Source: Tethya wilhelma
Taxonomy: Eukaryota > Porifera > Demospongiae > Tethyida > Tethyidae
Reading direction: 5' to 3'
Length of the DNA stretch: 64,000 nucleotides
Assembly (NCBI GenBank): GCA_964030475.1
Contig: CAXIPT010000001.1
Span: 6,160,182 to 6,224,181 of the forward strand
The notes below the pieces were generated by a model. The model did no database searches, had not been told where the DNA came from, and worked only from the letters and a program-made list of their open reading frames with translations. The number at the start of each line of letters is the position of its first letter. Within the stretch, counting starts at the first letter, position 1. The translations under genes and the position numbers were made by a program. Shown piece by piece: positions 29,511 through 56,107 of the stretch.

Positions 29511-32500
29511 CTACAAGTCCTTTGTGTCCGCAGGTTCACCTGGCTTTTGCAGCTGCTGCTCTTCAATATCTCTGTCTGCTTCGGCTTTCAAGTCTCGAAC
29601 TTTGTACCTCTTAATTTCTTCTTCAACTTCATTTTGCTCTTCTTCAAGGAGCTCGCCGTGTTCAGTGTTTTTCTTCAACTGAATGTTGCCTTCATTCTCA
29701 CCAATGCCATCTTGTTGGACCCTCATCAGCTCCTCAGCACCATTGTCTTCTTCCTGGGGCAGTGCTGCCACAGCCTCAGCTCTTCTACCATCTGCCACTT
29801 TATCTTCCATTTCTTTATCTCCTCCAACAGCTGCAGGTACCTCCTCTTGCACAGCAGGTTGTTGTTGCTGGTCAATGTGTAACTCTCTACCTTCCAAGTC
29901 TAAGTTTGTATCATCTCGCTTTGGATGTACAACATCTTGGTCATCACCGCCCACACCTTCTCGTACGTGGTCCACTTGTGACATTTTAACCCCAACACCA
30001 CCCTCTGCACCCTGCTGTGGTTGGTTTTCTATTGGCCTTTCTTGGTCTTCTTTCAGCTGAAGGTCTTCTTTGACTTCTTTAATGACTTCATCAATTTGGA
30101 TTCTTTCCATCACCTCTTGGCGTTCCTTTAAGTCTCTGTTCTCCTCTTCCAGTTGCTCCACTCTTTCATTCAACTTGGAGAGATCAATCTGCAATTTTTC
30201 ATGGACTTTTTTCTCATTCACGTCAGGCTCCGCTGCTTCATCATTTGGTTCTGGTGACTGCTTCTCTGCCAACTCAGTCTTCTTTGTGGATGCTATTTCA
30301 GACTCAACCTTGTGAAGCTTTCTATCTTTCTCAGGTGTGTCCAAATTTTGTTCCTTTTTCTGGTCAACTTTGCCTTCTGGTAGATGTCTGTCCTCTATAG
30401 GGTTACGATCTCTTGGTGGTTCCTCTTTATCTTCATCAGCTTTACCTTCAGCCTCAGGAGGCTTCTCCTGTGGAATCTTATCTGGTGGTTCTTTACCATG
30501 ATCAACAGGCACTTTGGGTTGGTGCTCAATAGCAACAGGCTCATCAATGACATTGGCATTGTGTTCATCTTGTTGTTCTGGGTGGTGTTTATGGTCCTCA
30601 AGAGGTGGCTTGGTGGTTTTCTTGTTCAAATCAATTCCCTTTTCTTCACCATTGATGTGCTTCTTCACATCAGGCAGCTGATTCACTGGTTCTATTGTGT
30701 GAGCCGGTCGTGGAAGCTTTAGGACAATGTCTGGTCTAGGTGCAACTGGATGAGGCTGAGCGCTACTGCTGCCTGTGTCTGATATCACTGCTATAGTACT
30801 GAGGGCCATGATGCCCAGCCCTATGCACAAAATTATCTGTACAGCAATGACAACAAAAGATGTACATGAACAGACATAAATAATACTATGTATGTTTAGT
30901 AATACAGTAGTTCCCTTACTCTTGCTCGGTTGGAGTAGTCGGCTTTAGAGCCAGCCACTTTCAGGAAGAACCCAGATGGATACACATAGCTGATCATCAC
31001 TCCAACAGTAGCACCAGTGAGTGCAAGGATCACTTCAACTGTAATGGAGGTTGCATGAAAATTCAACAGTCTTATCAATCCCAAACCTAAAGGAACCCTC
31101 CCAATATCTGCTCAGGCAAGTGTCTATATTAAAATTGGTCAATAACCGAGCCCCTCAGGTGCCAGAATAGTCCAAGGAATTATAGAAGTCGGCCTGCATG
31201 GTTATTTAATTCAAGAACTTACTCTGCGGCACTAAGACAGCCACTACCAGAGTGGGGGCAATGATGCAGAGAGTGATGAGGAAGAATCGTTTTTGTGGTA
31301 TTGGTTCCTGGACATGTAGCTCTGTGGAGGAGGGTGTGAAGAGGAGGGAATTGAGACTAGCTCGGCACGGGAAGACCATCAGGGGGAAGCTTATCATGAC
31401 AGTGGAGGCAAAACCTACACAGAGAAGAGTAAGGGAAGGTTTGTGACACCAGTCTAAGCAGCTGTCTAAGCTAAGTATACACGATGTGTGAATATCACAT
31501 GGTAGTCATGTGACTCACCAAATCGAGTGAGTTGCGAGAGTAGACTGAGCGAAAAGTTTGCGAGCACATCTCCTTTCACTTCATCATCGGTACAAAAGGT
31601 GACATACCCAAGGAAGGAGACCTGTGAACATAAGCAAGTTCATTATTGCAACACCATATTATCATTATAGATATTGAGGGACGTACCAGGAAGTAGCCAG
31701 TGAAGGCCATACCAATAGCTCCATTGATAATGGAGTACATCTTCCGAATGGTTGGGTCTTCAATTCCACTATAGATTGCAAAAAATTGCCTACAAAAATA
31801 GAAAGTAAAAAGCAAATAAAACAAAATTAATGACCATTGTATAAAAGAACTATTTTCAACACTTTCCAAAGAAGACTTTGGAAAGAAATACAGATGCATG
31901 TAGCTATATACATTAGTCACACAATGTACTCACGAATGACAGGCATAAGCCAGGGCAAATATTGGCAAGCATTTGAGTATGCCTGAGTTGTCCCACCAGA
32001 CGGTATGAGACCACCAGCTGCCATCAAGGAGGTTAGGCCAAGAGAGGAAGAACATCTGAACGATGAGGAAGATGTAGAAGACGATGGAGAGGATGCTCAG
32101 AGGTCTGATGCTGCTGAGGGATCGGAGGAGAGCAAGAGGAAACACCACACACACTCCTACCACAATGAGGACAACAGCTCGGAGATTTTCAGGATCCTGC
32201 AGGTGTATGTGTGTCCATTATGACTGTTCAATTTTTCCCTAGAAATGTTATGCATCTCACAAGGTTAAGTTCTCGAGTAAAAAGTGTTTTCTGAGGGGGA
32301 GAGGAAGGTACTTACATGTACTACAAGGGGGTCTTTCGTGCATATTGTATTACGTGTACAGTACACATAACTATTGGAACATACCATTAAGTTTTGAATT
32401 CCTAACACTTGAGCAACAATTGAGGGAACCAGGTCTCCAATTATAACAAAGAAAGCAACACAAGTTCCGATGTTTAATCCTATAATGCTGTGTGCACGCA

Positions 32501-33118
32501 CAACCAACGGCAGTGAGGATTGCAGTAAATATAACTCTGACTAGATGTCACAGAACACATGCACACACCTAAGTTCCACTGCTAGCTTTCCTGGCTTCCC
32601 AAACACAGCTAGTGCTACAGAACAGAGGGTAGAACACAGAGAACAATCATAATCATTATAAGTCAATGGGCTAGAAAAGCTGGAGAAGTCTTTGAGGAAC
32701 TGTCTATAGTGTCAATGCACACATACTCAGTGTTATTGTACTTCATTCAAAAACATACCAAGGGTTTCGTAGGAGTGACTTCTAGTCATCTTAGCTGCTC
32801 TGGCAGCCATTTTACACGACCATACAGTGAACAAGCCACTTACTGCAAGGAGCAAGCCACCCAGTATTATACCACACTGCATGGGATGGGGGAGAGGGGG
32901 AAATCACAAATAAAATTAATATTCATTTAGAAAAATTATCAAACATGATTCGTAGGGTCACGGACAGCCACACTTCTCTAGAATACAACCATATACTTTA
33001 ACACTGTAAAGGCATTAATGGATCACACCTTTGAGAAGCAAAATGGCATTGCCAATACTGATACTCCTATGATACTGTTACATAAGTTAATCATGGGTCC
33101 ATTGATTGAGTCCCCCAT
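29511..33118 (-). CDS. SLC38A10: SLC38A10-like sodium-coupled neutral amino acid transporter with long polar tail
   Basis: Ten exons on the minus strand: 33029-33118, about 32760-32880, 32571-32613, 32384-32489, 31935-32196, 31688-31791, 31519-31621, 31224-31414, 30920-31039 and 29511-30840. The product is about 820 residues. The start MGDSINGPMINLCNSIIGVS gives the first membrane helix of the amino-acid/auxin permease fold (NSIIGVSVLAMPFCF). GGLLLAVSGLF, NIGTCVAFFVIIGDLVPSIV, VVGVCVVFPLALLRSLSSI, KCLPIFALAYACHS, INGAIGMAFTGYF and FPLMVFPCRASLNSLL are further membrane segments matching SLC38A10. The last exon holds the final helix and about 420 residues of hydrophilic, Glu/Lys/Pro-rich tail with a predicted coiled coil (KLNERVEQLEEENRDLKERQ). 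A long polar C-terminal tail is the hallmark of SLC38A10 within the SLC38 family. Head to head with the coiled-coil gene at 33468. Confidence 0.9.
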
Positions 33119-33467
33119 CCTCCTGCTGTGACTGTGCAGTGAATCTGTTGGAAGAGAGGCAACACTGAACAAGACTGGAGAACCACAATACACAGCATAA
33201 CAACTCAACAACTCACTTGTCCTGCTTGTCTATTGTTATGTGTCCTCGTCTGTCTGTCTGATTTGATTGGTTAGTTAACTATTAAAACTTGCGCGAGACG
33301 ACGATCACGTGACCACGTTTTGCGTCGCGAAAACTAAAATCGAATCTGTGTCTAGGCTATTTGGCTTTTATTCCACTCATCTGGAGTCACCGCTGGTTTG
33401 TGGCCGTAAGAACTCGAGTCTATATCATTTGTATGTCAAGATAAGACGACACTACTGATTTTTTTCA
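33119..33467. promoter_or_regulatory. Candidate bidirectional promoter
   Basis: Only about 350 bp separates the start codons of two divergent genes. The stretch around 33285-33350 is locally richer in CG dinucleotides (gcgcgagacgacgatcacgtg, gcgtcgcg) than its surroundings and includes a cacgtg E-box. No mapped start sites are available; this is inferred from layout. Confidence 0.5.
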
Positions 33468-47461
<13,994 letters not shown>

Positions 47462-47657
47462 ATTGCTCATCACTTTGTCACCAACTGTCCTATAATTTTT
47501 TTCTTTCTCAAGTTTTGACTGTGTATTTTTTTTGAGGTTTGAACAGGTTGTTTTAAGTTTCAGAGACAGTTTCTATTGTACATAAAGTAATCATGTTATT
47601 CAATAGTATTATATCTTCAGATATGTGTTTTTGAAATTAAAGAAAATGTGTGGCGAT

Positions 47658-47694
<37 letters not shown>

Positions 47695-48308
47695 TGTAGA
47701 AAGTGTGTAAGATAATACGCTACTTTGAGCATTTACACATATCAAAGCAAACTCTTGCTATCACTGATTTGAAGTAGTGCCTAAAAACAAAAGCCTTGTT
47801 ACCACCCAAAGTTAGGCCATTTACACATCTGCCTTGTAGCTACTTTGAATGCTGTTAGCACTTGGGAATCCCTGAATGAGAAAACAATAGTTTCAGCTAG
47901 CTTGTTTGAGTATGCACTACTACACAACACTACTATACTACGTATAAACTCTGCGTTGTTTTGGCAGAGTTGCATATCAAAGGAATGTCATCCTCACAGA
48001 ACCCCTTTGATCTTGCCGCCAATAACCGCAAAAGCATAATATTGGCTGTGTAACGTCTGTTGGATGCCTTTGTACTCAAAAGCACAGGAAGTGAGAGTGT
48101 AATGTCAGTACTGTTTGATGTATTAGATAGAGGAGTGTATAACCCCAGTTTCGAACGGCCCACTCATTCTTAATGGTTTTAGAATTCGGAGAAAGTTCTA
48201 GCTGTAGTGAAGTAAGGTGTCAGCTAAAGACAAACCCAGAAGACCTTCGAAGTCGAGTAGGGACAAGTTGTCAAGTTTTCTAGAACAAACCACACAAAGA
48301 AAGAACTA
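47462..48308. other. Intergenic region upstream of Axin
   Basis: Lies between the coiled-coil stop and the Axin start. Contains a (TG)n tract at 47660-47692. No CpG-rich core or clear TATA box was recognised, though an Axin promoter is expected here. Confidence 0.5.
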
Positions 48309-49690
48309 ATGACTTCGTCAAAGATGGACGACGACTCTCTATTTGCCTTAGAGGAGGCCTTGAGTCGTGTGGGTATAGGAGAAGATGAGTCAAGTGACAG
48401 CGGAGAAGAATCCTCTGAGCAACAAAACGAGCGAAGTTCTGGCCAGAATGGTCTCGATTTGTCCTATGAAGAAAATGGAGATATTTCACAACTATCACAA
48501 ATCTCCAACGGTAGAGAGAGCTCCATGTCAATTCAAGAGACAGATCAGAATCTCAATCTCGACCTAGCCAGAATCATAGCCGATGACAAAACCTTCTTGA
48601 TGTTCAGGCGCTTCCTCAGCGCGAATTGTATCATTCGCAACCTGCAGTTCTGGCTAGCTTGTGAACATTTCCGCAACATCCCCAAAGAAAGCCAAGAAAA
48701 GCTGAACTCTGTAGCGCAGGCCATCTACGTCAAGTTTCTCAAGAGCTCAGCCCCTCAGTACGTGTCTGTCAGTGACCCAACGAAGAGACACATCAAGATC
48801 TGCCTAGAGCTGCGTAGTAGTGGCCCCCTGACACCGGAGCTGTTCGTGAAGGCCCAGGCAGAAATCAGGACCACCATGGAAAGGAATGAAGTCCGACAGT
48901 TCCTCTACTCAGATGAGTTTGCTGATTACACACAGATCGACGTGGCCAATGCAGTGTACACCCCAAGCATAGCCAAGCCAGTGTATAATGTGTGTGGAGG
49001 TGGCTCACTACAACTGTCAGGATCAGAAGACTCTGCTTCTGTTTCAAGTTTCTCGACAGAGTACGTTGGGAGTGAGAGAAGAGAGAGAGAGAGTGAGAGG
49101 AGAGAGTGAGAGGAGGGAGGGAGGGAGAGGGAGAGGGAGAGAGAGAGAGAGAGAGGGAGAGTGTGTGTGTGTGGCAGGCAGGCAGGCATGTAAAATTGCT
49201 GTGTGGTCACAAATTTTGTGAGAGCATTTGAAGTGTGAGTGTATTGATGTAGTTTGATGCTGTTTGGAGAGTATGTGTGCACCTGGCTGTATAATAGTTT
49301 CAAAGAGCTTTAGCAGTGTGTGTTTGGTCCCTTTGAAGTCAGGCGCTTGTTCCCAATGTCCTGTTTACTTTTACTTTCATATCCTTTAAAGTTTAGTAGC
49401 ACACTGAATGTGGTTGCCTTTGAGTTGTGGAGTGTGTGGTGGTTTTTGTGTAGGAAAGAATTCATAAATTTGTCCCAGTGGTGTAGAGCATATCCTCTCT
49501 GTGTTTCAAGTACCCACATTCCACATGCACCCTTCAAGTTCCATTTGCTCCTCTTCTCATCGTTATGTTGTCTTCGTTTCATGCAGTGATGGTGCTGGAG
49601 GTCCAAGGAGCACTGTGTTGGCACAGCTGTCGGCAAGATCTTTCCCACCTCGTAAGGCTCTCTCTGATACAGAAGGCCCTCGGGTATGTT

Positions 49691-49764
<74 letters not shown>

Positions 49765-49765
49765 N

Positions 49766-49825
<60 letters not shown>

Positions 49826-50571
49826 CAGGCGGGCAGGCATGTAAAATTGCTGTGTGATCACAAATTTTGTGAGAGCATTTGAAGTGTGAGTGTATTGAAG
49901 TGGTTTGATGCTGTTTGGAGAGTATGTGTGCACCTGGCTGTATAATAGTTTCAAAGAGCTTTAGCTGTGTGTGCTTGGTCTCTTTGAAGTCAGGCGCTTG
50001 TTCCCAATGTCCTGTTTACTTTTACTTTCATATCCTTTAAAGTTTAGTAGCACACTGAATGTGGTTGCCTTTGAGTTGTGGAGTGTGTGGTGGTTTTGTG
50101 TAGGAAAGAATTCATAAATTTGTCCCAGTGGTGTAGAGCATATCCTCTCTGTGTTTCAAGTACCCACATTCCACATGCACCCTTCAAGTTCCATTTGCTC
50201 CTCTTCTCATCGTAATGTTATCTTTGTTTCATGCAGTGATGGTGCTGGAGGTCCAAGGAGCACTGTGTTGGCACAGCTGTCGGCAAGATCTTTCCCACCT
50301 CGTAAGGCTCTCTCCGATACAGAAGGCCCTCGGGTATGTTACATGTGTGTGTGTGTGTGTGTGTGAGTGTGTGTGAATGTATGCGAGTGTGTGTGAATGT
50401 GTGTGACATGGAACTTGATAGTCTAGTGGCTAATGTGGTATGTTTTGGGTGGCTGTCTGTTATGGCTTATGGCTATTATAATTTTTTATCAGTTAACTGG
50501 TAGCTAGGGAAATAAGTCTGTAGACAATAAGCCTAACCAATTAGGAAGTAAGGTGTGGTGGTATTCAATAG

Positions 50572-50639
<68 letters not shown>

Positions 50640-53600
50640 TTCTGTCTGTCTCTTGACATGTCTGTTTCTTCCTCCCTCCTTACCAACAGATGCACCACAA
50701 ATCCCAGCACAAGAAAGGCACAGGTGTGTCCTATGCCAAGGATAAGAGTGCTACACAAGAGGAGTTCTTTGCAATGGTGAGAGAGAGACTGCTGGCTGTG
50801 TCCAAGGACCGTGAGTCCATGAAGCAGAAAGTTAGAGACCAGGCGAGAAAGCAGGGCAAGATGGGCTTTGATGAAATCATGGTAAGTGATAGCAGATAAA
50901 CAAATGCACACTGTGTTCTTGGCAACCTTTATTGTTTAGTTGTGGGCAGCTGTGATCAAAGAGCATTGTGCTTATTCATGAGTACATCCACCCTTGTTGA
51001 ATCTCTATCTCAATCACTTTGATGTCTTTTCATGTGTGTTGGGGAGCTTTTATTGTCAGTAATTACCCAGTATCTAGAGCAATGATCCCTGCTTTGGTGT
51101 GTGATGTTGTTTTGTTAACCATTGCACCTTTAGTAGCTGTACCTGTGTTCTAGGGTAACAGGTTGGTGTCAAATGTGATGCTTAGCATACTTTTATAGTA
51201 AACTCTGAACTGGACACACACACACTCTCACACATTGGGATATACATACAGCATATGTGTATTTTCCACTCCAGGGCCTCGAATGGTACGACCTACCTGA
51301 AACGTGCAAGTACCTCAGATTCGATGGGCCCCCACCAGCTAGTGTAGATCAACCGACCACCTCTCAACAACCACCATCATCATCACACCAACAACAGCAG
51401 CAGCTGCGTCCACCCTCGTCACTTCAACAGCACCTCCACTCCCCTCTCAGAGAGCCCTCCATCATCAGTACACCGAGAAGCTCTCGAGCTGAACACAAGC
51501 CCTTCTCCCATGTTCAGAATCTGGCAGCCAAGGAGGTTGAGGATGCCTTGAAAGATTTGGAGATAACTAACGAGGTAAATGTGGTAGGAATGTAGACTCC
51601 ATTCTTTTGTGGGCACAATCTAAGTAAAGTGGTATGAGGAAGAGTGTTTAGTCATGACAATGCTATGTTTGTTAATGCCATTACTGTCATGACTACACAA
51701 CAATGCACATACACACTCTTTAGGTTAGCAAGAAGAGAATGACCAGTGGCTCGAGTTCAGTGCACACGACGACCGATTCTGGTGTTGGTGTCGATATGTG
51801 GCATCCTGGCAACAGGTTCAATGCTTCCATCGACAGAACACGTGATTTCTGCTACAACCAAGACATGCTCCACAGTGGAATCCCAGAGAGAGAAAGAGAT
51901 GCTCGTGCCGCTGCTATCGCTCTCATTTCAAACTCCCCACAACCAGAGACTTTGAATCCGAGAGTTCCTCCCGTACACCATCACGACAGATCGAGGGGGA
52001 GAATGCACCACCATCATCACCAATACGTACGCAATTTCCCAGGGGCTTACTCAGATTCCGACACATCATCATGTGCAACCATGTCAAGCACATCTGAACT
52101 GTTTATCCCTCGAAGAATGCCACCAACTGGTTCAGTATACTCAGACGATACCCTAAGGCCACCTTACCCACAACAAAAGTAAGCGGCCAATGTTGTGTGT
52201 ATGTATGTGTGCACGTTGTTGCTCTACCTAGCTAGCTAGCTAGCTGTGTTGCGATGAAGAGCTTATTTGGAATGTCTGGGTCTTTGACATGTTCTGTGTA
52301 ACTATCAATTATCATATGAGTTGTTTTTTGGCATTGTCAGCATAGTTTTAGTGCAGAGTAGCAAAGGATTTGGAGACACAAGTACAACTGTAGTCTCTGA
52401 ACTATTGTTAGCAAAACAGCACTCATTTCATGTTCTCACGCACACACACATGCACACTTTTGCACCCACTACCTTGTAGTAGGCCGTACCATCGAAGATT
52501 GAGTGCCGTCAAACGATCACCACAACTCAGACAGCAACAACACAACCCAGTATCAACATCCACTCCAATTTCAGATCACCATCGGCCTCACATGCCCTCT
52601 CAACATCAACAACAACAGCAGCAGCAGCAACAACAACAGCAGCAGAGAAGGTCTCACCAACGCAGTGGAGAGACACTCATTGTTTATCACTTCTGTGACA
52701 TCGCCACACCATATGCAAAGAGATTAGGAGCTGCTGCAGACATCACATTAGGAGATTTCAAGGAGAAAGTTTTTGCTAGGAATGGAGACTATAGGTGTGC
52801 ATGATTACATACAATGAAATTAATAATCTCTGTACTTGCTTAGCTTATATCCCACCAGTAACAATAATTGTATCTAACTATTCTCTACCCAAAGTGCTGT
52901 AAAGATTTCTAGAAAAGAAGCTTAGAGCTATAACTATCAATTTGTCTGAATCAGTACTAGAGTGAACAAACAGCAGCCATCAATGAGACTGGTCTCCTGA
53001 TAAAATGGCAAATTGAGTGTTTGTTGTTGTGGCTGCCACTGTGTAAGCATGAGTGAATTTTCAAGAAGATTTCCCATTTTAGTGAAGTGCCTGTTTTTAT
53101 TGTTATCTGCGCTAGTGGTCTAGATGTTTAGTGTGACAACTCTTTTATGTGTGCACAGTTGGTGGATATCGCCTTACCCGTGCTTGACAAAACAAGCTCA
53201 TTACTAGCGCATACAGGCGCACCTGTATTCAATATTTGGCTGCTGTTGGTGTTTGGCAGGCTTCACAAGAAGGTGTTTTTTTGTTGAGTGAGCTTGAGTA
53301 ACAGTGGCTAGTAAGTGTAGCTTTGATGGCCTTTTAGACCCCAGTAACTTGAGATGGGTCATGTATCCTTAGAATGTCTTTGGTATTTCCAGTGGCATCT
53401 GAGAGTCTTGACACACCTATAGATAGCAAGCAGCTAGTGTGTGTGTATAGTTTTAAGTTTTTGTTGCCTTGAGTGATATGTGTCTTTCATGGTGAATTCC
53501 ACTCTGGTCTCTTTTGGGGTTACATGTAGTGAACTGTCTGTTTCAGTTGCATGATCTGGGCCTTGTGATGTCAATGAGTAAAAATAACTGTGGTGTGTTA

Positions 53601-54080
53601 CATCATGTTTACCAGGTAACTTAATCTGACCCTTTCCTGTCATTTCTCATAACTACAGATTCTTCTTCAAGTGTTTCTGTGATGACCTTCAAATGGAGAT
53701 CATGGAAGAGTACAGTGATGATTCAGCAGTGTTGCCACTAGTTGATAACAAAATCATTGGCCGTGTTGAGAAGAAAGTATAGCACACACTCGATCTCTGA
53801 TGACTGTAGAATTATGACTTTGTATTATTTACCCAACCAACCAGCCAACCAACCATCTATCACAGTTGAAATTCTTTTATCTTTTGTTAACTCTGTTGGA
53901 TGTTACTATCATTATTATTTTCCCCCACATAAACTGCTTTTCTTTTAGTTTTTATCATTCATCCACTGTAAATTATACTTCACTCATCATCTTGATCTCT
54001 TTGCTTGCTTTGTTTATCATGATACTTTTGCTCAAAAAGAAAAGTTTTACCAATTACAAACACCCATCTGTTCTCTAATG

Positions 54081-54136
<56 letters not shown>

Positions 54137-55191
54137 CTAATACTCCATATGTATCACTGGCCCTGAATTTCACCCCATGGCTACTGCACGTGCATGTGGC
54201 TTAATATTATTATACATGCACACAGCAGCATGGCCAGTATATTTATTTATTCTTGTACAAAGCAGTTTTGATTTGATTTTTTTTTTGCCTCTTGAATTGT
54301 GTGTTGTGTAAATGTTTGTAAATTGTATACTGTCTGTGTATTTGGACCTGATAATCTATGAGAACTAATAATATTTTTCATCCTTCTCTTGAGCATAAAT
54401 TATGACAAAGGATAAACAGTGCATGGTTGTGTCCTGGTATGTGCATGTGTGCATACATCAATAACATAATATTATTATAAAGAGGATGTGTAGATTTACT
54501 TTACAATAGGTTTGATTTGATTGCGGTCAATATGAAATACACAAGTGCAAAGTGAACCATTCTATAGGCATGTGATATGCCAAAGAGAATCAATAACAAG
54601 GCCAATATTCTCTCTAGTGAGCTGCTCTGATGTGTTTGCTCTCTTGAAAGAGACCACCTAGGCCTGTGNCTTCACAAGAAGGTGTTTTTTTGTTGAGTGA
54701 GCTTGAGTAACAGTGGCTAGTAAGTGTAGCTTTGATGGCCTTTTAGACCCCAGTAACTTGAGATGGGTCATGTATCCTTAGAATGTCTTTGGTATTTCCA
54801 GTGGCATCTGAGAGTCTTGACACACCTATAGATAGCAAGCAGCTAGTGTGTGTGTATAGTTTTAAGTTTTTGTTGCCTTGAGTGATATGTGTCTTTCATG
54901 GTGAATTCCACTCTGGTCTCTTTTGGGGTTACATGTAGTGAACTGTCTGTTTCAGTTGCATGATCTGGGCCTTGTGATGTCAATGAGTAAAAATAACTGT
55001 GGTGTGTTACATCATGTTTACCAGGTAACTTAATCTGACCCTTTCCTGTCATTTCTCATAACTACAGATTCTTCTTCAAGTGTTTCTGTGATGACCTTCA
55101 AATGGAGATCATGGAAGAGTACAGTGATGATTCAGCAGTGTTGCCACTAGTTGATAACAAAATCATTGGCCGTGTTGAGAAGAAAGTATAG
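48309..55191 (+). CDS. AXIN: Axin, Wnt pathway scaffold
   Basis: Exons: 48309-49060, 49587-49683 (repeated at 50237-50333), 50691-50881, 51275-51573, 51724-52178, 52480-52794 and the last exon 53659-53782 (repeated at 55068-55191). About 740 residues if each duplicated exon is used once. The first exon encodes an RGS domain (DDKTFLMFRRFLSANCIIRN, QFWLACEHFRNIPKESQEK, EVRQFLYSDEFADY). The exon at 50691 encodes a helix (EEFFAMVRERLLAVSKDRES) resembling the GSK3-binding helix of Axin. The last two exons form a DIX domain (IVYHFCDIATPYAKRL, LGDFKEKVFARNGDYRFFFK, NKIIGRVEKKV) at the very C-terminus, as in Axins, where DIX mediates head-to-tail polymerisation with Dishevelled. RGS plus C-terminal DIX is diagnostic. 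The linker has His-rich and poly-Gln runs. No clear beta-catenin-binding helix or N-terminal tankyrase motif was seen. Confidence 0.92.
49161..50370 (+). repeat. AXIN: Tandem near-identical block across N at 49765, containing an Axin exon
   Basis: About 49161-49735 and about 49803-50370 (offset 650 bp) match with few substitutions, including intron flanks and the exon beginning gatggtgctggaggtcc. The join falls in a (TG)n tract with one N. Using both exons would repeat 32 residues in Axin. Confidence 0.88.
50574..50655. repeat. (CT)n microsatellite before Axin exon
   Basis: A long CT tract shortly upstream of the acceptor at 50690. Confidence 0.9.
52795..53658. other. AXIN: Axin last intron
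   Basis: No exon seen. Its 3' part (from 53261) belongs to the duplicated block. Confidence 0.6.
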
Positions 55192-55506
55192 CACACACTC
55201 GATCTCTGATGACTGTAGAATTATGACTTTGTATTATTTACCCAACCAACCAGCCAACCAACCATCTATCACAGTTGAAATTCTTTTATCTTTTGTTAAC
55301 TCTGTTGGATGTTACTATCATTATTATTTTCCCCCACATAAACTGCTTTTCTTTTAGTTTTTATCATTCATCCACTGTAAATTATACTTCACTCATCATC
55401 TTGATCTCTTTGCTTGCTTTGTTTATCATGATACTTTTGCTCAAAAAGAAAAGTTTTACCAATTACAAACACCCATCTGTTCTCTAATGCCCTCTCTCTC
55501 TCTCTC

Positions 55507-55540
<34 letters not shown>

Positions 55541-56073
55541 ATTTTCTAATACTCCATATGTATCACTGGCCCTGAATTTCACCCCATGGCTACTGCACGT
55601 GCATGTGGCTTAATATTATTATACATGCACACAGCAGCATGGCCAGTATATTTATTTATTCTTGTACAAAGCAGTTTTGATTTGATTTTTTTTTTGCCTC
55701 TTGAATTGTGTGTTGTGTAAATGTTTGTAAATTGTATACTGTCTGTGTATTTGGACCTGATAATCTATGAGAACTAATAATATTTTTCATCCTTCTCTTG
55801 AGCATAAATTATGACAAAGGATAAACAGTGCATGATTGTGTCCTGGTATGTGCATGTGTGCATACATCAATAATATAATATTATTATAAAGAGGATGTGT
55901 AGATTTACTTTACAATAGGTTTGATTTGATTGCGGTCAATATGAAATACACAAGTGCAAAGTGAACCATTCTATAGGCATGTGATATGCCAAAGAGAATC
56001 AATAACAAGGCCAATATTCTCTCTAGTGAGCTGCTCTGATGTGTTTGCTCTCTTGAAAGAGACCACCTAGGCC

Positions 56074-56077
<4 letters not shown>
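53261..56077 (+). repeat. AXIN: 1.41-kb tandem duplication across N at 54669 (Axin last exon and 3' region)
   Basis: 53261-54668 and 54670-56077 are nearly identical with a constant offset of 1409 bp, apart from an interrupted (CT)n length difference and rare substitutions. Each half has the terminal DIX exon (stops at 53780-53782 and 55189-55191) and the 3' flank. The single N at the junction points to overlapping contig ends left unmerged. Confidence 0.93.

Positions 56078-56107
<30 letters not shown>

Noticed and set aside
29683..30830. Plus-strand Ser-rich frames opposite the SLC38A10 tail
   Set aside because: Shadow frames produced by the Glu/Lys-rich coding exon on the minus strand.
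53659..55191. Two alternative DIX exons in Axin
   Set aside because: The copies are nearly identical including introns and are separated by an N, so an assembly duplicate is simpler.
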